A stretch of DNA of 13,482 nt, from contig JAUZPT010000038.1 of NCBI GenBank assembly GCA_030705745.1, positions 1-13,482 on the forward strand. Reading direction: 5' to 3'. The notes beneath the pieces were generated by a model. The model saw only the letters and a program-made list of their open reading frames with translations, was not told the DNA's origin and searched no databases. This document shows, piece after piece, positions 5,645 to 12,806 of the stretch (the stretch's first letter is position 1; each line of letters starts with the position of its first letter). The DNA is from Bacillota bacterium (GTDB lineage: Bacteria > Bacillota > Bacilli > Bacillales > Cytobacillaceae). A program made the translations under genes and the position numbers.

Positions 5645-6322
5645 TTGGAAAATAAAAAAAAGATTAGTATTCTAACCGGCCATTTTGGAAGCGGGAAAAC
5701 GGAAATAGCAATTAACCTCGCGTTAGCCGAACGAAAAAAATTTGATAAAGTAGCTATCAATGATTTGGACGTGATTAATCCTTATTTTCGCACGAGAGAT
5801 GTTGTTGAATTATTCAAACAGAATGATGTTGAATTGATTGCACCGAAAGACCGTCTTGCTTCCTCTGATCTACCGATTGTTTCAGGTGAAATTTATCGGG
5901 TTTTGCATGACCCAGGCTATCGTGTCATTGTCGATGCAGGGGGCGACAAGGATGGTGCCAAAGCCTTGGGCCAGTATTACAATGAATGGGAAAAATTCCA
6001 TCCAGAGCTGCTGTTCGTGCTAAACGCAAACCGACCATATGTTAGCACGATCGAAGGAGCTGCATATACAGTAAAGCAAATTGAAAATGCTTCAAGGTTA
6101 AAGGTAACTGGCATTATCAATAATGCCAATGTGGGAGGAATGACCACTATGGAAGAGATATTCAAGGGGTTGGACTTGAGTCTACGTCTTTCAGAAGAGC
6201 TGAATATCCCTTTTCTTTATTCGTGTATATCTTCTCAATTAAAAGAGGATGCAACGGAATTTATGCAAAATCAAAAAGTGGTTTTTATTGACCGTTATAT
6301 GAAAGTACCATGGGAATCATAG
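5645..6322 (+). CDS. MinD/ParA-like P-loop ATPase of the oxidoreductase operon
   Basis: A 225-aa cytosolic NTPase of the SIMIBI (MinD/ParA/CbiA) type. Walker A is GHFGSGKT (12-19), a switch-like IND-LDVINPYF follows at ~38-48, and VIVDAGG (~94-100) is the Walker B strand. It lacks the KGGVGKT deviant P-loop of true ParA/MinD and the CPxC motif of Mrp/Nbp35 Fe-S carriers; its single Cys is in LYSCISSQ. The start is taken as TTG 5645, 7 nt after AGGAGGGG (5630-5637); the ATG at 5624 lies before that ribosome binding site. It is first of five tightly packed genes, 15 nt before the ferredoxin gene. Its role is unproven; assembly, Fe-S maturation or activation of the oxidoreductase is a context-based guess. 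Confidence 0.85.
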   Translation: MENKKKISILTGHFGSGKTEIAINLALAERKKFDKVAINDLDVINPYFRTRDVVELFKQNDVELIAPKDRLASSDLPIVSGEIYRVLHDPGYRVIVDAGGDKDGAKALGQYYNEWEKFHPELLFVLNANRPYVSTIEGAAYTVKQIENASRLKVTGIINNANVGGMTTMEEIFKGLDLSLRLSEELNIPFLYSCISSQLKEDATEFMQNQKVVFIDRYMKVPWES

Positions 6323-6337
6323 GGAGGGTGAATCGGA

Positions 6338-6568
6338 TTGGAAAAGAGAGTTATTTTTAATGAGGAAATTTGCAAATCTTGCAGTCTATGTGTGAACGTA
6401 TGTCCAACAAAAGTCATTTTCCTGGCAGATTACTTAAACGGAAAGGGCTATCGTCCAGCGTCCGTCATCGATCAAGAGAAATGCATTAGCTGTGCGAAAT
6501 GTGGCCAAGTATGTCCGGATTCAGTCATAACCGTTTACAGGCCTGAAAAGAAAAAACAAACCGTTTAA
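6338..6568 (+). CDS. 2-oxoacid:ferredoxin oxidoreductase, ferredoxin-like (delta) subunit
   Basis: A 76-aa protein with two bacterial-type [4Fe-4S] motifs: Cys12, 15, 18 and 22 in CKSCSLCVNVCP, and Cys49, 52, 55 and 59 in CISCAKCGQVCP, crossed in the usual 2x[4Fe-4S] way. It would carry electrons from the catalytic subunits to external ferredoxin. The start is TTG, preceded 8 nt upstream by GGAGGGT; the first residues (MEKRVIFNEEICKSC) match the usual beginning of such subunits. The next gene begins 19 nt downstream. Together with the alpha, beta and gamma genes it gives the delta-alpha-beta-gamma order seen for Vor/Kor operons in archaea and anaerobic bacteria. Confidence 0.92.
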   Translation: MEKRVIFNEEICKSCSLCVNVCPTKVIFLADYLNGKGYRPASVIDQEKCISCAKCGQVCPDSVITVYRPEKKKQTV

Positions 6569-6587
6569 TAGGAAGGGAGCAAATACG

Positions 6588-7670
6588 ATGGGGAAAGTGC
6601 TCATGAAAGGGAATGAGGTTCTTGCAGAAGCAGCAGTTCATGCTGACTGTAGGTATTATTTTGGTTATCCAATTACACCTCAAAGTGAATTGGTTGCATA
6701 TATGGCAAGAAGGCTTCCGGAAGTAGGAGGGCTATTTCTTCAAGCAGAAAGTGAAATTGCCGCAATTAATATGGTATACGGTGCTGCAAGTACAGGCGTG
6801 CGTGTTATGACCTCATCCTCTAGTCCAGGTTTCAGTTTAAAGCAGGAAGGCATTTCCTATTTAGTAGGTTCAGAGCTTCCGGCGGTCATTGTCAATATTG
6901 TGCGGGGAGGTCCTGGTCTTGGCAATATCCAACCAGCCCAATCCGATTATTTTCAAGTGACAAAAGGAGGCGGGCATGGAGACTATCATATTCCAGTTCT
7001 CGCTCCTTCCACACTTCAGGAAATTGTCGATTTAACAATGGACGCATTTGATATCGCAGACAAATACCGTTCCCCAGTCATCATCATGGGTGACGGTATG
7101 CTTGGACAAATGATGGAACCGGTTGAATTTAAAGAAAAAGTAGAAAGCAAGCAATTTGATAAGTCCTGGGCTACGACCGGTACACGGGGAGATGGAGGGC
7201 CAAAGATTATCACTTCATTGGAATTGGATGCCGACAGCCTCGAAAAAAGGAATACCCTTCTTCAAAAGAAATTTGCTGAAATGAAAGAGCAGGAAGTCCG
7301 CTATGAAACGTATTGTACAGAGGATGCAGATTATATTATTGTTGCGTACGGCACAGTTGCGAGAATTGCCATGAATGCGATCAATAAAGCCAGAGAAACA
7401 GGTCTGAAGATTGGATTGATTCGTCCGATTTCGCTATGGCCATTTCCAGAAAAGCCTTTTGAAGAAACACGCAAACGAGTAAAAGGGTATATTTCTGTAG
7501 AAATGAGCGCTGGTCAAATGATTGAAGATGTCCGCCTGGCAGTAAATGGCCATGCACCAGTTGATTTCTATGGGCGAACAGGTGGAGTTGTACCGACACA
7601 GGAGGAAATTTACGAAAAAATCATTACGGTTGCGGGGGGATTGAAGTATGAGCATGAAAACGGTATTTGA
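6588..7670 (+). CDS. vorB: 2-oxoacid:ferredoxin oxidoreductase alpha subunit (VorB-like)
   Basis: A 360-aa subunit containing the pyrimidine-binding (PYR) domain and domain II of the pyruvate:ferredoxin oxidoreductase family. Hallmarks are [11 protein letters not shown] (24-34), [15 protein letters not shown] (74-88), the [15 protein letters not shown] loop (~106-120) and GGGHGDY (~127-133). With the beta subunit it decarboxylates a 2-oxoacid with thiamine diphosphate and CoA, giving acyl-CoA, CO2 and reduced ferredoxin. The sequence most resembles proteins annotated VorB (3-methyl-2-oxobutanoate dehydrogenase subunit), so branched-chain 2-oxoacids are the leading guess; 2-oxoglutarate cannot be excluded. 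AGGAAGGGAG lies just before the ATG. Its 3' end overlaps the beta gene by 23 nt in another frame, implying translational coupling. Confidence 0.93.
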   Translation: MGKVLMKGNEVLAEAAVHADCRYYFGYPITPQSELVAYMARRLPEVGGLFLQAESEIAAINMVYGAASTGVRVMTSSSSPGFSLKQEGISYLVGSELPAVIVNIVRGGPGLGNIQPAQSDYFQVTKGGGHGDYHIPVLAPSTLQEIVDLTMDAFDIADKYRSPVIIMGDGMLGQMMEPVEFKEKVESKQFDKSWATTGTRGDGGPKIITSLELDADSLEKRNTLLQKKFAEMKEQEVRYETYCTEDADYIIVAYGTVARIAMNAINKARETGLKIGLIRPISLWPFPEKPFEETRKRVKGYISVEMSAGQMIEDVRLAVNGHAPVDFYGRTGGVVPTQEEIYEKIITVAGGLKYEHENGI

Positions 7671-8400
7671 AAGGACTACCGGCCTAACGGAAAAGCCAAC
7701 TCATTACTGCCCGGGGTGTACTCATGGATTAATTCACCGACTTGTTGGAGAAGTTTTGGAGGAAATGGATATTTTGGAGGATACGATTGGGGTCGCCGCA
7801 GTAGGCTGTTCTGTTCTTTCCTATGAATATTTTAATTGTGATATGACACAAGCTGCGCATGGCAGGGCGCCTGCAGTTGCCACAGGAATAAAGCGTGTTC
7901 TTCCAAATCGATTCATTTTCACTTACCAGGGAGACGGGGATCTCGCTTCCATCGGCATAAGTGAAATTATCCATGCAGCAGCACGAGGGGAAAAAATCAC
8001 GGTTATTTTTGTAAATAACGCAATTTACGGAATGACAGGCGGACAAATGGCACCGACTTCACTCATCGGGCAAAAGACAGCCACTACTCCGGATGGAAGG
8101 AATGCCAGTGTTCAGGGATTGCCCATCAGAGTTAGTGAAATGCTGGCAACATTGGATGGGTCAGCCTATATCGAAAGGGTTTCTACCCACGATGTTCCCC
8201 ATATTTTAAAAGCAAAAAAAGCGATTCGAAAAGCATTTGAAACGCAAAAACAAGGATTGGGCCTTTCGTTGGTAGAGGTTCTCTCCACATGTCCGACCAA
8301 CTGGGGACTGGATCCGCATGAATCGCTGGATTGGGTAAGAGACGCAATGATACCTGTTTATCCTCTTGGAGTATATAAAAACGAAGCGGGAGGGAATTGA
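7648..8400 (+). CDS. 2-oxoacid:ferredoxin oxidoreductase beta subunit (TPP-binding)
   Basis: A 250-aa catalytic subunit. GDGDLASIG (95-103) with [16 protein letters not shown] (122-137) is the Mg2+/thiamine diphosphate motif. Cys21 and Cys24 in YCPGC, Cys54 in AVGCS and Cys215 in LSTCPTNWG fit the four ligands of the [4Fe-4S] cluster of this family. It works with the alpha subunit to form the active site. The ATG at 7648 follows GGGGGGA by about 8 nt, inside the end of the alpha gene; a second ATG two codons later is less well placed. The TGA stop is 3 nt before the gamma gene, so alpha, beta and gamma are effectively coupled. Confidence 0.94.
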   Translation: MSMKTVFERTTGLTEKPTHYCPGCTHGLIHRLVGEVLEEMDILEDTIGVAAVGCSVLSYEYFNCDMTQAAHGRAPAVATGIKRVLPNRFIFTYQGDGDLASIGISEIIHAAARGEKITVIFVNNAIYGMTGGQMAPTSLIGQKTATTPDGRNASVQGLPIRVSEMLATLDGSAYIERVSTHDVPHILKAKKAIRKAFETQKQGLGLSLVEVLSTCPTNWGLDPHESLDWVRDAMIPVYPLGVYKNEAGGN

Positions 8401-8403
8401 CGG

Positions 8404-8946
8404 ATGCTGCAAGAAATTATCATAGCAGGTTTTGGTGGCCAGGGAGTCATGTCAATGGGCCAATTAATAGCTTATGCCGGCATGATTGAAGAGAAAAATG
8501 TTTCCTGGCTTCCTTCATACGGGCCGGAGCAAAGGGGTGGAACTGCTAACTGTGCGGTAGTAGTAAGTGATCAACAGGTAGGTTCCCCTCTTGTTTCAAA
8601 TCCATCGGCAGTTATTGTTTTAAATAATCCTTCCTTTGACAAATTTGAGCCAAAGGTCAGACCGGGCGGACTTCTGATCAGTAACTCTTCTCTAGTTGCA
8701 AGAAAATCGGAAAGAGAAGACATCAAGGTAATTGATATTAGGGCAACAGATCTTGCGAATGAATTAGGTAATTCGCGTATAACAAATATGATTTTGCTAG
8801 GGGCTTTTATCGAATATAGCAAATTTCTTTCAGAAAATTCTATTATAGAATCGTTAAAAAAGGTTCTTTCAGAAGATAAATACCACTTGATTGACATAAA
8901 TAAGCGTGCATTAAGAAAGGGAGCAGAGCTTGTTGCTGTGTTCTAG
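8404..8946 (+). CDS. 2-oxoacid:ferredoxin oxidoreductase gamma subunit
   Basis: A 180-aa CoA-binding-domain subunit recognised by the glycine-rich start IIIAGFGGQGVMSMGQLIAY and the conserved block SWLPSYGPEQRGGTANCAV, both standard in the gamma family. It completes the four-subunit enzyme and lets CoA take up the acyl group. GGGAGGGAA lies before the ATG. No hairpin with a T-run follows the TAG stop closely; the nearest clear terminator is ~330 nt downstream, so transcription may continue into the region that follows. Confidence 0.93.
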   Translation: MLQEIIIAGFGGQGVMSMGQLIAYAGMIEEKNVSWLPSYGPEQRGGTANCAVVVSDQQVGSPLVSNPSAVIVLNNPSFDKFEPKVRPGGLLISNSSLVARKSEREDIKVIDIRATDLANELGNSRITNMILLGAFIEYSKFLSENSIIESLKKVLSEDKYHLIDINKRALRKGAELVAVF

Positions 8947-9112
8947 AATTAATCAGATTTGTCACGGGAAGCTGGAAAGACAACTATTAGATTAAATCCT
9001 AGATTGAACACGAAAAACCATAATTAACCAATAGGAAATATGTTTTGCCAGAGCTTCTACGTGGTAAATAAAGAAGGCAAGGCCATAACAAAACAGGAGG
9101 GACTGGTCAACG

Positions 9113-9217
9113 ATGGAGTTAACAGCGACTCAAAGGTTGGTTTTTGGCAATGCAAGTGGTGAAGGGACATTTGCTGAGCGGTCAATTGGAACGCTCGTCT
9201 TTAATCGATATACTTAA
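9113..9217 (+). CDS. Possible 34-aa peptide ORF
   Basis: ATG follows AGGAGGG by 9 nt, one of the better ribosome binding sites here. The peptide begins MELTATQRLVFGNASGEG and ends GTLVFNRYT; I recognise no family. It has no cysteine or membrane segment. Its stop codon falls in the loop of a perfect 10-bp hairpin, and a strong terminator ends the segment ~60 nt later. It could be a small protein, a leader peptide or a chance frame in a structured RNA. Confidence 0.35.
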   Translation: MELTATQRLVFGNASGEGTFAERSIGTLVFNRYT

Positions 9218-9226
9218 TATCGATTA
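9202..9226 (+). repeat. Perfect 10-bp hairpin at the end of the 34-aa ORF
   Basis: TAATCGATAT (9202-9211) pairs exactly with ATATCGATTA (9217-9226) around ACTTA. A second small hairpin, TACCCA/TGGGTA (9257-9262 and 9269-9274), stands between it and the terminator. Neither has a T-run. Confidence 0.6.
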
Positions 9227-9275
9227 GGCACCGTGCATTTAAATCTTCCCATATGTACCCAAGTGAATGGGTAAT

Positions 9276-9309
9276 AAAAAGGTGCGAACCAAGTTGTTCG
9301 CACCTTTTT
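9276..9309 (+). terminator. Strong terminator after the 34-aa ORF
   Basis: AAAAAGGTGCGAAC (9276-9289) pairs perfectly over 14 bp with GTTCGCACCTTTTT (9296-9309) around CAAGTT. With A-runs on one side and T-runs on the other, it could work on both strands. It is the first convincing terminator after the oxidoreductase operon. Confidence 0.9.
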
Positions 9310-9547
9310 AATTTAAGGCTTTGTTACACATCATTGTTGGTACCAAGTTTAGTAATAAAACATTCTACAGACGAATCATCTGGATTTATGGAAAAGAACG
9401 ATTGAAATAATGAAATATTCTTTAAATTAGACCCGTCTTTACAAAATTAATATCAATGGACATAAATAATTTGTGCATGAATGAAATCATGACTATTTTC
9501 ACCTCTAAAATTAGGTGTTTACAGGCTGACATTCTTCTCATCAAAAC

Positions 9548-9658
9548 TTATCTGTGATTTTTAAGTTTTATCCGTGAAAATTCGATTTTATCCGTGAATT
9601 TTCTAGTTTATCCGTAAATATTTCAATTTATCTGTAATTTTTTATTGGTTATCCGTAA
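9548..9658 (+). repeat. Six phased TTATCYGTRA repeats, 20-bp period
   Basis: The word TTATC(C/T)GT(A/G)A occurs at 9548, 9568, 9588, 9608, 9628 and 9649, giving intervals of 20, 20, 20, 20 and 21 bp, all on the same strand. The bases between are AT-rich and variable (for example AATTCGATT, ATATTTCAA). The period equals about two helical turns, so all copies face the same side of the DNA. No gene or known element explains it. Confidence 0.85.
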
Positions 9659-9782
9659 TTATACATATTATAGAAAAAACAAATGATATACTAGCACCTA
9701 AAGACAAGTTTAGTTTAAAACAACAATACTCGTTAACAGAGCTTAATTTAAAATATTATCCTGATTCGTGATGCAGCTCACT

Positions 9783-9805
9783 TAATTGAAAATCATTTTC
9801 AATTA
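9783..9805. promoter_or_regulatory. Fur-type operator (perfect palindrome)
   Basis: The core TGAAAATCATTTTCA matches the Bacillus Fur 7-1-7 consensus TGATAATNATTATCA at 13 of 15 positions, and the full site is an 11-1-11 perfect palindrome. It lies directly before TATAAT (9804-9809), within the likely promoter of the cupin gene, as expected for an iron-repressed gene. PerR and Zur boxes fit less well. Confidence 0.7.
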
Positions 9806-9809
9806 TAAT
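9804..9809 (+). promoter_or_regulatory. -10 box of the cupin promoter
   Basis: A consensus TATAAT abuts the Fur-like palindrome and lies 35 bp before the cupin ATG. The hexamer 16-18 bp upstream (around CTTAAT) is a poor -35. Confidence 0.5.
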
Positions 9810-9844
9810 GAAAGTAAGTTAAGGAAAATGAGGAGGAAGTAATA

Positions 9845-10186
9845 ATGGATATTCAATCAGTAAAATCATTTCAAGAATTTAATGAAGAAAGATTCACCAA
9901 AAGGATTATTTTTAAAAAAGGAGAAAGTACCGCTTTTGTCTTGAATTTTTTACCTGGACAACAGCTTCCCGCCCATAAGCATCCAGGCAGTGAAGTATTT
10001 CTTTATGTAATATGCGGGAATGGTACGTTTACAATCGATGGAAATGAAAAAGCTGTAGAGCAGTTCGATTTATTTCATTGCAGTGGAGAAGAAGAGCTAA
10101 CCTTTGTAAACAACGGAGAAAGTCCTCTAAGTCTATATGTAGTGCTTAGTAAAATACCTAGTGAACTATACTCCAAAAACATATAA
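9845..10186 (+). CDS. Small single-domain cupin protein
   Basis: A 113-aa beta-barrel cupin. Motif 1 is clear: PGQQLPAHKHPGSEVFLYVICGNG, with His-x-His and Glu in the usual metal-binding positions. Motif 2 (EQFDLFHCSGEEELTFVNNGE) is weaker and lacks the usual His in its expected place, although HC lies nearby. Such proteins bind a metal and may act as small dioxygenases, isomerases or sensors; the substrate is unknown. The ATG follows GAGGAGG (9830-9836) by 8 nt. The Fur-type palindrome before it suggests expression when iron is scarce. It is transcribed alone and ends at its own terminator. Confidence 0.88.
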   Translation: MDIQSVKSFQEFNEERFTKRIIFKKGESTAFVLNFLPGQQLPAHKHPGSEVFLYVICGNGTFTIDGNEKAVEQFDLFHCSGEEELTFVNNGESPLSLYVVLSKIPSELYSKNI

Positions 10187-10193
10187 GAGTAAG

Positions 10194-10229
10194 GAGGTTG
10201 ATCCTTTGTTGGATCATCCTCTTTTTTTT
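10194..10229 (+). terminator. Terminator of the cupin gene
   Basis: GAGGTTGATCC (10194-10204) pairs with GGATCATCCTC (10211-10221) with one T-T mismatch, and eight T follow. Confidence 0.9.
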
Positions 10230-10232
10230 GGA

Positions 10233-10297
10233 ATTTACAAGAGTAAGTAAGTGTGTAAATGCGGAAAAATGTTCACAAAGTAATTTACAAATGTAAA
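10233..10297. promoter_or_regulatory. Candidate DeoR operator cluster upstream of deoR
   Basis: TTTACAAATGTAAA (10284-10297) is a perfect 6-2-6 palindrome. AAATGTTCA (10267-10275) precedes it, and ATTTACA (10233-10239) with TGTAAAT (10254-10260) forms a wider inverted pair. TTACAAATGT and AAATGTTCA both recur before deoC, so autoregulation by DeoR is likely. Confidence 0.55.
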
Positions 10298-10302
10298 AAA
10301 CA

Positions 10303-10336
10303 TTGTGTGCAGTTTTATTTTTGTTAAAATAAAACT
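10303..10336 (+). promoter_or_regulatory. Candidate promoter of deoR with an overlapping inverted repeat
   Basis: TTGTGT (10303-10308), 16 bp, then TAAAAT (10325-10330). A perfect 11-bp inverted repeat, AGTTTTATTTT (10311-10321) with AAAATAAAACT (10326-10336), covers the spacer and -10 and could be an operator or an RNA hairpin at the 5' end. Confidence 0.45.
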
Positions 10337-10362
10337 ACTAACAATGAACAATGGGTGTGATA

Positions 10363-11316
10363 TTGGTGGAACAAGATAAATTAAGCAAAGTAATTGAAGC
10401 GGCAAAGCTATACTATTTATTGGATTATAATCAAAATGAAATTGCCAAGGTTTTAGGCGTTTCACGTCCGACGGTTTCCCGGTTTTTGCAAATAGCCAAA
10501 AGTGAAGGGATTGTCAGGATAAGTATAATGGATCCGACAGAAAATGTTGAAAAATTAGCTGAGGAATTAGAACAGAGATTTGGTCTTAAAAAGGCTGTAG
10601 TCGCATCGATCCCGCAATATGAAGATCATATTATAAAGAATTATTTAGGCGAAAAAACTGCAACCTATCTAGATTCGATTGTGAAAGATGGAGATATACT
10701 TGGTGTTACCTGGGGTACTACCCTTTATCACGTGGCAATCGAGTTAAAGCAAAAGTTTGTGAAGGATGTCAAAGTGGTCCAATTAAAAGGCGGTGTCAGC
10801 CATGCCGAAACAAATACGTATGCCTCTGAGATTTTATATCTTTTTGGGAAAGCCTATCATACACATGCACATCATTTACCACTTCCTGCAATCGTTGACC
10901 ATACTGTGGTTAAGCAAGCGATGGAGGCAGACAGACATATCCGCAGAATTTTGGAAATGGGCAAGGAGGCCAATATTGCGTTATTTACGATTGGTCCGGT
11001 AAAATCAGAATCACTTCTCTTCCAGCTTGGTTATTTCACGGATGAAGATTTGGCATCGCTTTATCCGAATGCTGTTGGCGATATTTGCTCACGATTTTTC
11101 GATGCAGATGGACAGATTTGCAATGAAAGCTTGAATGAAAGAACGCTTGGAATTAATCTTGAGGATTTAAAAAAGAAAGAACACTCTATTCTCATTGCCG
11201 GAGGTCCCCATAAGATTGAGGGGATTTATGGTGCCTTAAAAGGGCAATTAGCGAATGTCCTTGTTACTGACCAATTTACCGCACAGTTTTTACTCGACAA
11301 AGAAGAAGAGAACTAA
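10363..11316 (+). CDS. deoR: DeoR, SorC-family deoxynucleoside operon repressor
   Basis: A 317-aa transcription factor. The N-terminal helix-turn-helix QNEIAKVLGVSRPTVSRFLQ follows EAAKLYYLLDY, the typical SorC/DeoR opening, and the C-terminal sugar-binding domain carries DGDILGVTWGTTLY, VVQLKGGVSH, NAVGDICSRFFDADG and ILIAGGPHK. In Bacillus subtilis the homologue represses dra(deoC)-nupC-pdp and is released by deoxyribose-5-phosphate or deoxyribose-1-phosphate. TTG 10363 is preferred because GGGTG sits 5 nt before it; ATG 10351 has no upstream ribosome binding site, and GTG 10366 is another option. It has its own terminator and is not in the deoC operon, though repeated motifs link the two promoters. 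Confidence 0.93.
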   Translation: MVEQDKLSKVIEAAKLYYLLDYNQNEIAKVLGVSRPTVSRFLQIAKSEGIVRISIMDPTENVEKLAEELEQRFGLKKAVVASIPQYEDHIIKNYLGEKTATYLDSIVKDGDILGVTWGTTLYHVAIELKQKFVKDVKVVQLKGGVSHAETNTYASEILYLFGKAYHTHAHHLPLPAIVDHTVVKQAMEADRHIRRILEMGKEANIALFTIGPVKSESLLFQLGYFTDEDLASLYPNAVGDICSRFFDADGQICNESLNERTLGINLEDLKKKEHSILIAGGPHKIEGIYGALKGQLANVLVTDQFTAQFLLDKEEEN

Positions 11317-11323
11317 ACGAGTG

Positions 11324-11351
11324 ACAGCACCCATAATTGGGTGCTGTTTTT
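11324..11351 (+). terminator. Terminator of deoR
   Basis: ACAGCACCC (11324-11332) pairs perfectly with GGGTGCTGT (11339-11347) around ATAATT, then a run of T. Confidence 0.92.
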
Positions 11352-11382
11352 GACATTTTTATGAAAATGCGAAAAATATTTT

Positions 11383-11417
11383 TTACAAATGTTCATTTAA
11401 TAGGTTACAAATGTTCA
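11383..11417. promoter_or_regulatory. Tandem candidate DeoR operators before deoC
   Basis: The 13-mer TTACAAATGTTCA occurs exactly twice (11383-11395 and 11405-11417), starts 22 bp apart, i.e. about two helical turns. Its two halves match the motifs before deoR. Read on the other strand it gives TGAACATTTGTAA, whose TGAACA recalls the reported Bacillus subtilis DeoR site ATTGAACAAAATTTCAAT (from memory). Confidence 0.65.
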
Positions 11418-11464
11418 ATTATTTGATATAGTTACATTGTCAAACAGTATTAAACTATAAAATT

Positions 11465-11470
11465 TATAAT
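11465..11470 (+). promoter_or_regulatory. -10 box candidate of the deoC operon
   Basis: TATAAT lies 31 bp before the deoC ATG. The nearest good -35, TTGTCA (11437-11442), is 22 bp away, too far for a standard promoter. The alternative TTGATA (11423-11428) with TATTAA (11448-11453) has a 19-bp spacer. The exact promoter is unsettled. Confidence 0.35.
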
Positions 11471-11500
11471 ATAGATGAGAAGTAGAAAGGGAGATTTCAA

Positions 11501-12175
11501 ATGAACCAAACAATTGCGAACATGATCGACCATACATTATTAAAAGCAAATGCAACAGAAAGCGAAATTATTAAACTTGCAGAGGAAGCGAAAGAGAATT
11601 TATTTGCATCCGTTTGTGTCAATCCGACTTGGGTAAAGCTTTCTGCACAAATTCTTGCCGATACTCCGGAAGTGAAGGTTTGTACAGTAATCGGTTTTCC
11701 ATTAGGTGCTTCAACACCTGAAACAAAAGCATTTGAAACGAGAAATGCGATTGAAAATGGTGCAACTGAAGTTGATATGGTTATCAATATTAGCGCACTT
11801 AAGGATGGTCAGAACGAACTAGTTGAAAAAGATATTCGTGCGGTTGTAGAAGCAGCAAAAGGCAAGGCATTAACAAAAGTAATAATTGAATCATGCTTGC
11901 TTACAGACGAAGAAAAAGTACGTGCATGTGAATTGGCGGTTAAAGCAGGGGCAGACTATGTAAAAACGTCAACTGGCTTTTCCACTGGTGGAGCAACTGT
12001 CGAAGACATTAGATTAATGCGCAGTACAGTAGGACCTGAGATCGGCGTTAAAGCTTCAGGTGGAGTGCGAAGCCGTGAAGATGCTCTTGCCATGCTTGAT
12101 GCAGGTGCAACAAGAATAGGCGCAAGCTCGGGCGTAGCAATTATTAATGGTGAAACTTCTACCAGTTCTTATTAA
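11501..12175 (+). CDS. deoC: Deoxyribose-phosphate aldolase
   Basis: A 224-aa class I aldolase that splits 2-deoxyribose-5-phosphate into glyceraldehyde-3-phosphate and acetaldehyde, the last step of deoxynucleoside catabolism. Conserved residues are present: Asp92 in EVDMVINI, the Schiff-base Lys155 in [12 protein letters not shown], Lys184 in [10 protein letters not shown], and the phosphate-binding end RIGASSG. The length equals that of Bacillus DeoC. AAAGGGAG lies 7 nt before the ATG. It is the first gene of deoC-xapX-cdd, with 23 nt to the next start. Tandem DeoR-like sites lie 80-120 bp upstream. The nupC and pdp genes of the Bacillus subtilis operon are absent from the window. Confidence 0.97.
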   Translation: MNQTIANMIDHTLLKANATESEIIKLAEEAKENLFASVCVNPTWVKLSAQILADTPEVKVCTVIGFPLGASTPETKAFETRNAIENGATEVDMVINISALKDGQNELVEKDIRAVVEAAKGKALTKVIIESCLLTDEEKVRACELAVKAGADYVKTSTGFSTGGATVEDIRLMRSTVGPEIGVKASGGVRSREDALAMLDAGATRIGASSGVAIINGETSTSSY

Positions 12176-12198
12176 TTTGAATTAAAAGAGGGCAAAAA

Positions 12199-12369
12199 AT
12201 GAGAGATCTGATTTTAGCTACTGTAGCAGGAATAGCAGTTGGAATTTTATTTAAGTTTTTAAAGCTTCCATTACCCGCACCGCCTGTTTTTTCAGCTGTC
12301 CTTGGCGTTTTCGGTGTATATTTCGGTGGAGTAATCGCCGATTGGATGATGAAGTATTTCCAGCATTAA
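12199..12369 (+). CDS. XapX-domain small membrane protein
   Basis: A 56-aa hydrophobic protein (MRDLILATVAGIAVGILFKF at the N-terminus) with two predicted membrane helices (~5-20 and ~30-50) joined by KLPLPAPPVF. That proline-rich turn and the glycines of VFGVYFGG are the signature of the XapX domain (DUF1427), a family named from xanthosine utilisation loci and of unknown function. GAGGG lies 6 nt before the ATG. It stands between deoC and cdd with only 23 and 27 nt on each side, so it is surely co-expressed. The position supports a role in nucleoside uptake or use, perhaps as a transporter accessory, but no mechanism is known. Confidence 0.85.
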   Translation: MRDLILATVAGIAVGILFKFLKLPLPAPPVFSAVLGVFGVYFGGVIADWMMKYFQH

Positions 12370-12390
12370 GATTAACTTGGAAAAGGGTGA

Positions 12391-12792
<402 letters not shown>

Positions 12793-12806
12793 CCATGTAA
12801 ACAATT

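Larger units (their letters stand above)
8947..9844. other. Long region without a recognised gene
   Basis: About 900 bp hold no convincing longer reading frame on either strand. Going rightward: a featureless ~165 bp, a 34-codon ORF with a strong ribosome binding site (9113), three hairpins (9202-9309, the last a terminator), ~240 bp of AT-rich sequence with only weak hairpins, six phased TTATCYGTRA repeats (9548-9658), and the Fur-like box with the cupin promoter. Confidence 0.6.

Noticed and set aside
5645..6322. Plasmid ParA partition protein
   Set aside because: No ParB gene or parS-like site is present, the P-loop is not the KGGVGKT type, and the gene sits in a metabolic operon.
9061..9162. 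GTG-started frame overlapping the 34-codon ORF
   Set aside because: It has no ribosome binding site at its start and covers the AGGAGGG that serves the ATG at 9113.
9140..9309. T-box or another known riboswitch before the terminator
   Set aside because: No T-box sequence (AGGGTGGNACCGCG-like) or other conserved aptamer core was found, and no gene follows the terminator closely.
9548..9658. CRISPR array
   Set aside because: The repeat core is only ~10 bp with 10-bp AT-rich spacers, far shorter than CRISPR repeats and spacers, and no cas gene is nearby.
9548..9658. Chromosomal or plasmid replication origin with DnaA boxes
   Set aside because: The word is TTATCCGTGA, not TTATCCACA, and there is no dnaA, rep or partition gene around. 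Only the iteron-like spacing is retained as an observation.
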